Assembly: GCA_003993805.1 (NCBI GenBank)
Contig: RSEF01000004.1
Span: 8,435,390-8,499,389, forward strand
Direction of reading: 5' to 3'
From: Himantopus leucocephalus
Taxonomy: Eukaryota; Chordata; Aves; Charadriiformes; Recurvirostridae
Length of the DNA stretch: 64,000 bases
Shown: positions 36,480 through 48,360 of the stretch, one piece after another
Numbering within the stretch: the stretch's first letter is position 1
Layout of the letters: each line of letters opens with the position of its first letter
Position numbers and translations under genes: made by a program
The notes under the pieces: generated by a model
The model's input: the letters and a program-made list of their open reading frames with translations, nothing else
Told to the model about the DNA's origin: nothing
The model's database searches: none

Positions 36480-36770
36480 CAAATACTGGCATTCTTTTTA
36501 AAAAATATTAACACATTAAGTGCCTGAGTGTCAGCGTAGTACCAGGAGCGTTAGATTTAATTAGATAGCAAAAATAGAAACTGGAATCTGGTTAATAGCT
36601 TCGAAAGCTCATCTTAATTGGCTTATTAGTTGGAGATCAAGAAAACAATTTTTTCACACATCAGTTTAAGTGAATGCTGAATAAGTTATTCAAAATAACT
36701 TTGAGAATCAAATAATTAGACAAATAATACACAAAGTCAATAATGTGTGATCATCAACAAATGACAAATG
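36480..36770. promoter_or_regulatory. Candidate conserved non-coding element
   Basis: Complex AT-rich sequence with repeated homeodomain cores (TTTAATTAGATAG, GGTTAATAGC, CTTAATTGGC, AATAATTAGAC) and the near-palindrome AGCTTCGAAAGCT. There is no low-complexity run and no open frame. It resembles the 7-8 kb block in texture. This is a composition-based guess only. Confidence 0.25.
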
Positions 36771-39366
36771 TATGAACAATGGAACAGTATTATTCTTCTA
36801 GTTCTACTTAGCTGCAGAGTTCCTGTGTATCCATCAGACTAATTGTTTATTCCAGTTATTACATTCATTCAAATGTATGAGAAAGCAACCCATTGATTTA
36901 CTGCCGTCAAGGAGTACTTAGTGCAGCAGTTTAAACAAAGCATGGCTGTCTCCATATATAATTCATGTTTATTATAAATGTAAAGGAGAAGGAAAACGCT
37001 GCAAGAGTATGTGTAGGCTCAGCTATGTAAATTCCTGTTGTTTTCTGAATGTAATAAATATAATGTTTACCTGTAGAAATAATCAAACAGAAATTTCCTG
37101 CACTGAATAGGTAATTTCCAGGAGAGTCAGTGTTATTAAAAGCATTCTCCAAACACTGATTGCTTCATTCTAACCTAAAGCACATCATTTGGTATTTAAA
37201 AGCTGTCTGGATTTGCTGCTTTGTTCTTAATGTGCTTGACACATATGCTTCACAAATCTTCAAATGGGTCTAAAACGTGTCCTGGATTATTTTTTGCTGG
37301 GATAGCACCGATTTACAGAAAGCACAATGGTGCAATCTCCCCCTGCCCCCCCCCAAACCTTGCTCTTCCCTTATTGAGCTTGTTGTAATTCAAATAGCGT
37401 TCAGATATAAAAAGGGCATTCAGATCCTGTCACTCTCACAGACCCGACTGCAAGGCTGAGTTATATTTTGGATTTAGGCTAGTAATATATCAGTGGTTAT
37501 GTCAAGTCTTCTTTAGAATTTTGAACTGGTGGTTCACTCCATTTCATTAGCTGATGTTTTCTCCTTTCCCAGCTGTGCACACCACGTAATAGCAATGAAC
37601 TCTCTCTCCTTCCAGGAGTCTGAAAAGCCTGCACTGGATAGCCCCCACTTCTTTCTTATCCTAATAAAAAGTAGGAAATCACTTGGGCTTTATTCCTCAA
37701 TTACATATTCACGATGTAACTCTGACATAGGAAAAGTAAAAAGTTCTAGGTGCACATTTCTAATTAAAATACCTTTCCAATTACTAACTTGAAATCAGAA
37801 TCCTACTGTGCAGTGGTTTATTATTAAATGTATCTGAAGAAAGCAACACAGGGCAATGTATAGCCCCTTTTTTTCAGTGACTTCAGCAAAATAATAGGCC
37901 CAGGACACCAGGATATTCAGATATAGCATGTATCTGAAGAGATCATAGAGTGAATGAGAGCGTGTGTAAGGCCCTTGAAGGCATAATAATGATAGTGCTT
38001 ATTAAGGTCACCATTTTCATCTCAAACTACAGCAAAAACTATTTAAAAAATAAATTTACAACCAAGAACTTGGAATTAGCACAGTATTGCAGTGTATTTA
38101 CAAATGTTATGTCGTCATGTCATAACATGACATGTTTTTTTTTAAAAAAAAAAACCTCCCAAAGTAAGTAACTTCAAGTGCTTAAAACACAGAAACCCAT
38201 TTAGACCATAGAGAACTATCAACCAGAAATCATAAATATTCTGGATAACAGAGGTGACTGATCATCATCTAGCCACCAGTGCAGATAAGCTGTATGCTTT
38301 CAGAGAAATAGTTGCTGTGCTAATTCTTGCCTGTTTCTTTGCCTGCAAGGTCCTCAAAAAATAATACATCTGATCTTGAAATAAATAAGGTTTGAACTTC
38401 TCTTATACTTTATTATAATTCTTAGCAGATTAGACTTGGTAAGACTCTTAGCATTTTAAATCTTAAAATACAGTCTTTAAATAAGCTTGTCTTTGCTGAC
38501 CTGTCACCTTTAAGTTATTTGCAGAGAACTTTGATTAAGTAGCATTAACTAAGTCTTCTCCTTAAATGATTTGAAAAATGTAACTTTAAATAGGTCATTT
38601 TTAAAAAAAAAATTTGCTGCGCTACTTTCCTCAAGTCTCTCCCCTACGGATTGTCTTAACAGGTAAAGCGCTGTCTGCATTTGCTAGGGGTTGCAGCCTT
38701 TACTGGCAACAAAGCCAGCGTCTTCAGTTAGACAGATTCCTACAGAGACCTCAGAGCTTTCATGTGGGACCCCCGTCTCCTGGAAATGATACTGTATTTT
38801 ACACAGAAAGTGTCTTCCTCACTCTCACTCCTACAATCGCTGAAAAATTTTGCGTTCTGCAGAGCACACTCAAAACTTTCTGCAATCCTATTTAATCAGT
38901 GATTGAGGTAGCCATCCTCAGCTACGGATTGTGCCGAGAGATTTCACGTTACTTTTATCATTCTTCCTTGCTGCTAAGAACTTTCTGTTTTGTCAAAATA
39001 CATTTGTGACTCTCTCTCAGAAAATATTTCTTTTTCTGTACGAACAACCTGAAGCTCCATTTTTGTGTTTTCCAGTTATGGTTGGGGTGAAGAGCTTGTT
39101 GCAGTCCAACAATTAGGACAACAATAATGGTTTTAAAATGGCTTATGTTTCTAAAGCTCTTTGATGATGTACAAACACAGAGCATCATTCTTACACCCAC
39201 TATGTGAACTTAAGTACATCTGCAAAACTGGCTTGGTCAGCTTGTGAAACACATCTCTTTCGAATGCTGTTTTCCAGCATGCTAGAAAAAGCTAAGGAGC
39301 AGAGTAGCATCTTAATGTTCTCACATTCTCGTTTTTGACAGAAGCATTCAAAAAGAAATTTCTCAC

Positions 39367-39383
39367 TTTTTTTTTTTTTTTTT
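39367..39383 (+). repeat. Poly(T) run
   Basis: Seventeen consecutive T residues. No adjacent retroposon body is recognisable. Confidence 0.9.
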
Positions 39384-42093
39384 CAAATTGCAGAGAAAGC
39401 CTGGACTAAGGACTTGAGCTTCTGTTATTTTTGTCAAGTCACTTTCAACAGTCACCCCTGACAGACTTCAGTCATTACTAAGGAAAGCAAATAGTTATGG
39501 AAGTTTTTAAAGTAATACCTAAGATCAGGCCCCTGCTCTGACAAACGGGTTACCTAGAATTGAAAGGCTTCGGTGATATTAGTAACAAACTCCCTTAGTC
39601 CCAGGATCTCCTGAGAACTACCCGTTAGCAAGGGAAGACTAAGTGATACACAATTTCATTAGCAAATACATTTCTCTTACCTTTGAGAACTGCACATACA
39701 GCTAAAATTTGCCATTTCAGTTTATGTGGCGGGTATATCACAGTTCATTCTGTTAGGTCATGCATTGGGAAGTAACCTACAGCAAAGGCAAAACAACTAG
39801 ACATATTCGCCTACCAATAAAAACACCCTTCTTGAAATATTTTCAGCTGACCTTTTTGGTCTTGTTAACCGAAGAAGATGTTACTGAGATTGTTTTAGAT
39901 GCAATCATTGCTTAAACACGACATTTAGAACTCGCATAGAGGCGAGATGCAGTAAGGCACCTTTTTCCAATCAGTGAGCAGTGTCTTACATTTCTTCCCA
40001 TGCTCCTTATCCTCGGCTGTTCCTAAACACATCTCATACACAAGAACCTCTGTAGACGATGCAGCAAATTTTCAGCCTGTAGGAAGTTTGAGCCGTTAAG
40101 AAGACTAGCATAGCACTAATAAAATCTAAACACTTATAGTCAAATCTTATTCCCGATGCTGCTAAATGGGAACTTACAGCTTAACATAATAGGCAATTTA
40201 GCATATAAATGTGCCCCATAAAAGCAGGATGTTGGCAGTGCAAAACTATAAATGTTAACCTTTGGGCAAGCTGTTACAAATGTGCTACAGGCTCTTGCAA
40301 TTTTAATGAACTTGTTTGCACATGAGGTTTATTTTGTACTAAACACTAGGATACACACACCCAACAAGAGGAACACCTTCACAAGTTCAGACCTATGGGA
40401 GTTCATCATGGAGGTCTGGCCTAACAAATCTGTTAGCTAGCATTTTATTTTTATTAAATCTTGTCATTCTGAAGCTATGTCCTACTCATCTGTTAGCAGA
40501 GATTTATACCAGCAGGCAAGGACGATGGCCTTTTTACCCTCAGAAATGTGACTGAGAAACAAAATACATAACTTCCCTAACAGTGTTAGAGAAGATACTG
40601 TATTGTATATTGTATTGTACATATGAATATGAAGTATTGTACAACTACCAGGGTTTGTGGTCAAGACTTATATCCTGGACAAGTACAGATGCTAATGAAT
40701 GTGATTTTCCTGAGTCGTCATTTCATTATTGTCAGTAAGTTCCTGGAAAGGCAGAGGATGTTGAAAATGGGAGAAATCTATAGTCATTTCAAATCTAAAT
40801 CAGGGCTAATAGTTATCTTATGAACTCGTAGGCACCGGTGACCTTTTGTTGAAAGTAATTTGGGTTTGACAAATCAATGTCTAAGCACCCTCAAAATCAG
40901 ATAATCCTTCAGGGCAACCAAATTAAGTTGCTCCATTTCAGGGAAGTGCTTGCAAAAACACACATTTTCAGGCAGATTTGCTGGTTAAGAACACAATACT
41001 CACGATCCAGCCTTGATGGTGAGTATGTTTTCAGTCCAAGTCTCTCACGTTGTTTGGCTTTGGAAGGCCACTTCATTCCTAAGGAGAATTATTCAGAGCT
41101 ACTCTTTCAAGCTAAATGTGTGAAAGATGAATCATAAGAAAAAGATGACATTTCACTCCTATCTGACTTCACTGCCAAATTTTCTTCACCTTATACCCTA
41201 TGACTGCCTCAGCAAAATAACAAGTTTTCAGTTTGCATTCACACTGTTTAATAACATGATGTCTACTGAAACATGCATAACTAAGAACCTTTTTACTTGC
41301 TTATTCCTTCATGTAAAGAAAAGGAACTCAACTTTTTTTTTATTAGGCTATGAGGTTCTTTTTCCTTGGTTAACAACCTTAACTGCCAACAAAGCATGGA
41401 CCTAGGTTGTAAAGAGAATTCATGCAGAGACAAAAAAGTACTTATCAGGTATTTCTCCTCTCTCTAACAACTCATTTTATTCCTCATTGTGAACATATGT
41501 ATCTGTACACACACAGGTAACAATCTGGAGACTCATTAAGAAATAAGGCAAGAAGAAAATGAGGACTTTCATAATAACTTACATTATCATAAAGCCTAAA
41601 AAATTATATGTATGTATTAAATGGCAAGTTAAAACATGAAAAAGAGAGAGAGAATTGTAGGGAGTGTAAAGTCACTGGAAGTCTGCATTTTCAGAGGACC
41701 AGCCAGTGAGAAAAGTTTCTTTAATGTTATCCTTCAATATGCAGTATATATTCAATTTGGATCCGAAAATATTCAAAAATATTCCACTTCACGTTTACTT
41801 ACATACAAGCTCAGAGGAAGAGTTTCATGTACAGGTCCCCACGAGGACAGAACAACCTGTCTTCACACATCTCTTTCCCAATATGACTGTATTAAAAATT
41901 TGCTGAAGGTTTATGTTATGGGGTTTTTTTGCATTTCACTATAAGAAAGATGTACTAGGTCATGCTTCCTAATTCAAGCAAACTAACAGTCAGGAGCCAT
42001 CTTCCACCCCCACCCATGTAAAACTAGAAAGTACCCCTCAGAAAATGAAACTTTGTATTGTTTTAAAAGCATGCACTGGCTACCTTATTTTTT

Positions 42094-42125
42094 TCTGCAA
42101 GCAGAAAAATAGGTCTGCTTGCAGA
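42094..42125. repeat. Perfect 12-bp inverted repeat
   Basis: TCTGCAAGCAGA (42094-42105), an 8-base spacer, then TCTGCTTGCAGA (42114-42125), the exact reverse complement. Each arm is itself almost palindromic (TCTGC..GCAGA), so alternative foldings exist. Confidence 0.9.
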
Positions 42126-44062
42126 GTTCCATTGCTTTGAGCACCGTTGTCCTCCAAATGAGAGAGATTGCTTCTCCTGGGGAAGGAATCCACCTCCTAA
42201 GACTCTCTGAGCTTAGGTAATAGGCCAGGAGACCTACACTGGGTGTGGGAGTAGAAGTGTCTGCTGCAGACATAATTTATTTTTTCCTCACTTAAAAACA
42301 CAAGCAAATCTTTATTTATGATGCAGATCCTTCTAATAGTAGGAACAAGCAGTATAATCATCAGGATTCCAGTATGTCCCATACTGTAATCCTTGCTTTT
42401 TACTGCTGGTCTCAGTGACCAGCAGTTGAAGTATATCACAAGTAAAAAAACATGAGTAAATTGAAAATACAGCATTTTCATATTCTTTGTCTAGTTATAA
42501 AAGAACCTGCTGGCCTATTAGTTAGCCAAGAACTAACTTCATTGACTGGCTTCCCTGTAAGCCAGATCAAACAGTTTTTAGTGGATCAGATTTGGTTGGT
42601 TGGTATGCACAAACTGTATTGTTTTAGTAAAAAAATATTTTTTCCCTCAGGTATAAGTACAGTACAATCAGGAGATAAGAGCGCTCTTCATGTGTCTATT
42701 CCAAAGGTAGCGTTTGTCTTTCATTCATGTGGCAATAATTTTGTGATTCTGGCAGCAAAAGGTTCACTCCGAGTTGTAAAGGCCTGCAGAGATCCTAAGT
42801 ACATGTTCAGAGTGTCACTTTTATAACCACCCTGTGTGTGTCTTTGTGACTGACTTACTGTCACATTCCCTAGTTGCACATTGGCTATTTCATCTGGGAA
42901 GTAGCACAGAAAGTTACTTAAATTGTGGAAGTATCCCATTACTTTTAAACAGTCCACTTATTAAAACTAAATATTTTGTATAAAATAAGATTGCAGAAGA
43001 AACAATATTTGTATTATCTTTCTTCCAGCCGAGATATCTGAAAGAAATTTAATAATTAAAAAACAAAACAAAAACATGCCTGAAAACTGAAAATCAATTA
43101 TTCATTTAAAAATTCATCTTCATTTCATAAAAATTGTTTCATAGTAGTACGATTAAATTTAATTAATGGAATTAATATTATCATACCCTACTATGGATGA
43201 GTAGCACTTAACACACACAGGTCTAAAAGATGAAATAATATGGGTTTGAATTTTAAGAACAGAACCTGCATGGTTGGTTGCTTTTGTTGCTCTGCATTAT
43301 GCCAGCTTACATACTGTTAAATATATCCTTGACACTAATTTTCTGTAGAAAACAACTAGGAAAATTATTTGCATAACTGTAAAAACAAATCCCCTTCAAG
43401 TCATTAGTATTGAAAAATATTCATGTTCATTTACACTTGGCCTATGAAATGTACAGTTCAGTGCTTTCCAGTTGGAATTTCTCAGTTTAACTTAAATCTA
43501 ATGGTGCAAAGGTGGTTATCTGTCTTCTTCTACATTCAAGAATGTAATAAAACTGCTTACATTAGGAAGACAATTTATTATCTGTATGATGACAGAAAAA
43601 GTTAAAGAAAAAGTTATCGGGGCGCCTTCCATGCTTATTCTATTAGTTGCAGCAGAGGTTCAAACTTTCCTCTTCTTAACCTTATAGAACTGAGAAATCT
43701 TGTGAATACATGAGACGGAGCATGTACTATAATGTAGAAATCACACTTCTTGCCTTTGTGTAGTTATATTTATATAGCAGATGAAGATTCATTCCTTTGG
43801 TGTTATTCCAATAATATTGTTTTATGGTATGAAGAGTTACCCTGAAGCACAGAAGGAAAACCCTTGGGGTTGCATTCTCTTTTTCAGGTTGTTGCCTATT
43901 ATGAGCCCTTGGGAAAAACTGCTCAATTGCATTGTGGCTCCACTCACGGCAAAAGACAGAATCAGGACAGGAATATATTACTCATTGCTCCTATTAGTCT
44001 TGTGGAAGATACTCAATGTCAATAGGACTTGAAGATAACACGGAGGATACAGACCCTTGTTC

Positions 44063-44091
44063 AAGAAGCGGTTCATACAGCACCGCTTCTT
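44063..44091. repeat. Perfect 10-bp-arm hairpin
   Basis: AAGAAGCGGT, a 9-base loop, then ACCGCTTCTT. After one mismatch on each side two further A-T pairs can form. The arms contain CpG, which is scarce in this region. Confidence 0.85.
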
Positions 44092-46499
44092 CAAGCCTTA
44101 TTCCCTCTGCCTTTTCTGAGTATGATTAGTATAGCAAATGAAACAAAAAACAGAGATATTTTTCAGACACGTATTTTCTGAAAACATCCCAGTAACAATG
44201 GGAAAAACATTCTTTTTGATTTTCTGGTTTAGGAAACACTTTCTGTGTTATTACACAGAATACCTCTGTGGCAATTGCACTACACTTGCCTAAAATGTAA
44301 GGCAATCATGACCCTGAAATACATCAGCCTATCTTTAGCTCTCATTACTGTAATATTTATGGCTTTGTCTATTTTCTCCCTATGTGCCAAAGTTTATTTG
44401 TGTCTTTGGCCCCCAGCCTCTCTCATCTTTCTGATCCATGAAACTTGTATGTTAAGATTCTCAGGGAGATCGACAATGATGCTTCACTGAGCTTGACTGA
44501 TCTGTCATTCAGATTTTAAAATTTATTAAATTTTGTTCATTATCTGCAAAGATATTTTCTCAAATTTTTTTGCTGCCTTAGCAGAACAAATTTGGCAAAG
44601 CCTTCAAAATCTAAGGTGGTTGTCAACTGTGTGAGTTCTCCTCATTTACCCCAAACATCTCCATTCCCTCTCTCATGAAACAGTCATTTTTGTTTGCTAT
44701 TGAAGCAGATTGTGTGTTTGTACACCCAAACATAGCAGCTCTTTCATGATCTGATTATTCTAATGGTACCTTTATCTCTGTTTTTTGAAACATGTTAATG
44801 GTAAAATTCAGACAGAAAATAAACCCATAATGCATACACGTTTGATTTCATACTGAAGTGCAGAAGAAATATCTGTGCAGTGGACTATACTCTAAATGAC
44901 ATCCTACCCATTAAATTTGTGATGCCACTTCCTGACTCTTATGTAATATTCAGTGAATCAGGCACTTCCACTGCTGCATGAGGTGCAGTATCCACAGCAT
45001 CCAGTATCATCTCACTTCCATCAAGATGCATCACCTTTCAAACCAGAAACATCACCTGATTGAATCAGATACATTAAGAATTACATGGTATAATAAATCA
45101 CTCTAAGAAATCAACTTGTGAATATAGAATAATGCAATCACATGTTTGTCTGGATTGCCTGCATCTTTAAGGAAGGTTGCTTGTCTGTAGATTCCTTAAT
45201 GGAATTTTATAATAAAGAAGGTCTGTGTCTTGCAACAAGACCAACAAAACTGCGTGACTTTTCAGATCCATAAGAGCATATTCATCTAGCTATGTTCAGG
45301 AACACTAGTTAAAAAAAAAAGTTAATTACTTTTCACTGCGTAACTATTTTTACTGCTAACGTACCTCAGTGACTCCTTTTCTAACATAACTAGATTTTTT
45401 TCCCCCCAAAGTGCTGATAATCGGTTGCCAAGCTTTCCTATCTACTGTTTGGTACCATTCAATCAAGTACAGTCATTTTACTCATGCAAAAACCTCTGTG
45501 AGATTGTGCTTATCAGAAAAAAGGGTTTCTGAATGTGTTTGGCTTCACTTTTATGGTCCTGTTTCAAGACTAGCGTCTGTGTCTAGATATCCCAGAGTAG
45601 TGATAAATAGAGCCAAGGGTTGTTTATTACAAACGTTTGCTGTCTCGAATGTGTTGCCATCTCATTACAACATGTTTCATCTTCTGCATGGTCAGGTCTC
45701 TTATTTACACTCCACTGCATCCATGTAGGCAGCATTGATATTTAAGGCGGTGGAACGCAGAGTGAAAGGACACCATTTCTAAAACTTTAAAGTAGTCTCT
45801 TTTCATTATTTTTAATACCAGAAACTGATGTCTGTGTATCAAAGATTTAAAAGTTTCTGATTTTAGGATTCTCAGATGAAGACGCTGATGGTTAAAGCCA
45901 AGAACCGAGATAAAATTTATGACACTTTGGGTCACCTGACCTTCTGGAGCTGTCAGCCAATCAATGCATACAGACAGTGAAAAGTACAGATTGCTTTTGC
46001 CTCACACTCCCACAGAAAGTTTGAGGGCACTACAGTACCATAAGGACTGTCAGACTTAGAAATTTCAGATGAGAAGGTACAGCATGTCTTTTTTTCTTCT
46101 GTCCTGGTCACTATAATGTCATTGTGTCATTTGTCATATAAATGAACATGACAAATTTTACCTATATAGCTCTATACAGCCTCGATGGAATATTCACAGG
46201 TAGATAATCAGGACATACTCTGTGTGCAACACTTATTTTAGCTGTACTCTCAATGAGCTCTGTGAAGAACTAATTTTATTATCGTATATAACAAGTAATG
46301 AGATGATAGTTAATTTCTGGAATTCCTTAAATAGATGAAGAAATTACTCTAAAAATAAAGTAAGAACAAAATTCAAACCTAAAGTGCATCAGCTGTTCAA
46401 AGTCTGCCTGGCAGCTGATGAAAAGTGGCATTACTTAAAGGCAGCTAGCAGGGTCCCTCGTGTTTCACATTGCTGGCTCCCTGGATGGTGGGTTGAAGG

Positions 46500-47268
46500 T
46501 GCCCTGTGCAAGCTTATAGGTGACAATGACCTGGAAGGGTGCATTGGCTCCCTGGCTGCCCTTGCTGCCATTCAGTGGGATCCCAAAAGACCGAAAAAAA
46601 TGAACCAACAGAAACATATTGAACAAGGTTCAACAAGGGCAAACGCAAAGAAAAGTACTTGGGAAATCACAGCCCCACGCAACAGTACTGGGAGGGCATC
46701 GACTGACCAGTAAGCAGCTCTGCAGAAAAGGATCGGTGGGGTCCTGGTGGAAAAGTTGAAAATAATACAGCAGTGTGTCCCTGCAGCAACAAACACTAAC
46801 TTTGTATTATACTGCATTTGCAAAAGCATAGCCAGCAGGTCAAGAGAAGTGATTATTCTCTTTTACCTGGCATTTGTTGGACCACACTTTGCCCAGTTCG
46901 GGGCTCTCAGTACCTTGCCAAACTTTTTTTTTAAAATGAGATCTCTAATATGGTTTAAGTTACCTAGTGAGTGTTTTATAGGGAAGATGGAGCCAGACTT
47001 TTCTCAGAGATGAACAAGATTAGTGGCAATGGACGTAAGTTGTAGCAAAAGAAAGTTTTTATTAGAGCTAAGCAAAAATTTCCTCATGTTGAAGGTGGTC
47101 AAACATTGGAACAAGGGCCCAGAGAGGCTGTGAAATCTCCGTTATTGGAGATATTCAAAACTTGAAAGAAAAAAGCATTGAGTGACCTTACCAAACCGCC
47201 TTATTTCTCCGGGGGTAGACCAGATGATACTCACAGGTCCTTTCCAATCTAAAATACTCTGTTGTTCT
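46500..47268 (+). mobile_element. CR1 LINE 3' fragment, internally deleted
   Basis: This is the clearest transposon in the window. In order it follows the remembered CR1 3' ORF2 and 3' UTR: 'caagcttataggtgacaatgac', 'ggttcaacaagggcaaa', 'agcagctctgcagaaaagga', 'ggggtcctggtggaaaagtt', 'cagcaggtcaagagaagtga', 'ttgcccagttcggggctc'. After a gap come 'gatggagccagacttttctc', 'attggaacaagggcccagag', 'ttggagatattcaaaactt' and 'aggtcctttccaatctaaaa'. Between about 46915 and 46985 only ~70 bases replace some 250 expected ones, so an internal piece is lost. The frame is broken throughout and the reverse-transcriptase core is absent, so it is an inactive 5'-truncated copy. Upstream sequence to about 46390 may be more of the same element but is too diverged to call. 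Confidence 0.85.
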
Positions 47269-48185
47269 AGAATGTTGCATCTACAGATAATTCGTGCTTG
47301 TACCTCCAGCCAGAATTTTCTTACCAGTTACAGATTTTCCCAGTGTTTGTTTTGGTTTTTTTTCTTCCAGGGGGCTGGGGTGCTGAGTTTTTATGCTGAA
47401 ACTACCTTTAGCATCTATTTCTCAAAATAAGAATCTGATGCCAGAAACATTCTTCAAAAGACATTGACAGACTGAAATTATTCCACATTACAGATTTCCA
47501 AGGAGGGTAATTCATGGCAAATATAATGCTTTCCCCATGCTTCCTATAACCTATTTCTTCAAGATCCAAATAAATGCTGTCAGAACAACGAATAAACTGT
47601 TCTTCCAGAATGTGAGAGGTGCAATCTTTCCACATTATACTATCTCACTCTCTAAGGAGTGAAAAAGGATTTGCTTCAGTAAAGAAAGCGCTCTGTTATA
47701 TGACTTTCTCTTTTGTAGTCTCATATCTTATGTTTCAATGGGTAAACTTTGCAAGTCAGATTTATATTCAAGTCTAAAGTTATGTTTTGTTGCAGTAAAA
47801 TCAAAGGAAGCAATGACAGATTGATCTATAGAAGAACAGGTGGGAACTGAACAGACCTTATTAATCTTTTTCTCTACTTGGTGGCACTCATGTGCATTTA
47901 ATACATGGCAAGAACTTTATCTGTGGCATGTAAAGTTAACCTTGAATAGGACTTAGATTTCTAAGCATCAGATGCAATTGCTTCCGAGTTAATAACTTGC
48001 ACTTTTTTTGATAATTTGGAGATTTTGGTAACATGCCCTTGCCCTCAAGTGTTCTCTGCCCAGCTGAGCAACATTTAATGTGGATCCCCTTCTGAGACAT
48101 CTCTTCCCATGTTTTACATCTGAGGCGGAGGGATGAACCCCCTTTGCGAAAGAGAGGCCTCTGGAACTAAACTTTCAGGCATCTC

Positions 48186-48360
48186 AGTCCACTATCTTAA
48201 TAGTGGACTATACATATATATATTTATATAATATACTATAAAATGCTATAAATAAATGTAAATACTACAATATAAATATATTTATAAATATATATAAAAT
48301 AAATATAAATACTATATATAAAATATAAAAATATAATAATACTATAAAATACTAATTGTA
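48186..48360. repeat. Hairpin next to an AT-rich tract
   Basis: AGTCCACTAT, loop CTTA, then ATAGTGGACT gives ten perfect pairs (48186-48209). About 150 bases of nearly pure A/T follow (TATATA, AAATATAA, ACTATAAAA words), with few G or C. The tract is an imperfect TA-rich satellite and is prone to length change and to unpairing. Confidence 0.8.

Larger units (their letters stand above)
36771..46499. other. Intergenic DNA, no gene seen
   Basis: Long AT-rich stretch without recognisable genes. It holds a C-run (37348-37355 region), a T9A11 palindrome beside a CATGTCA hairpin (38116-38154), poly(T) at 39367-39383, inverted repeats at 42094-42125 and 44063-44091, and a nuclear-receptor-like IR2 at 45929-45942. 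Open frames up to 124 codons (42452-42826) show no known domain. Confidence 0.55.

Noticed and set aside
42452..42826. 124-codon open frame
   Set aside because: No known motif. It resembles translated intergenic DNA.
43658..43675. tRNA B-box-like 'ggttcaaac'
   Set aside because: No A-box or cloverleaf arms around it.
46384..46713. 109-codon open frame
   Set aside because: It overlaps the CR1 copy and is in part a decayed transposon frame, not a host gene.
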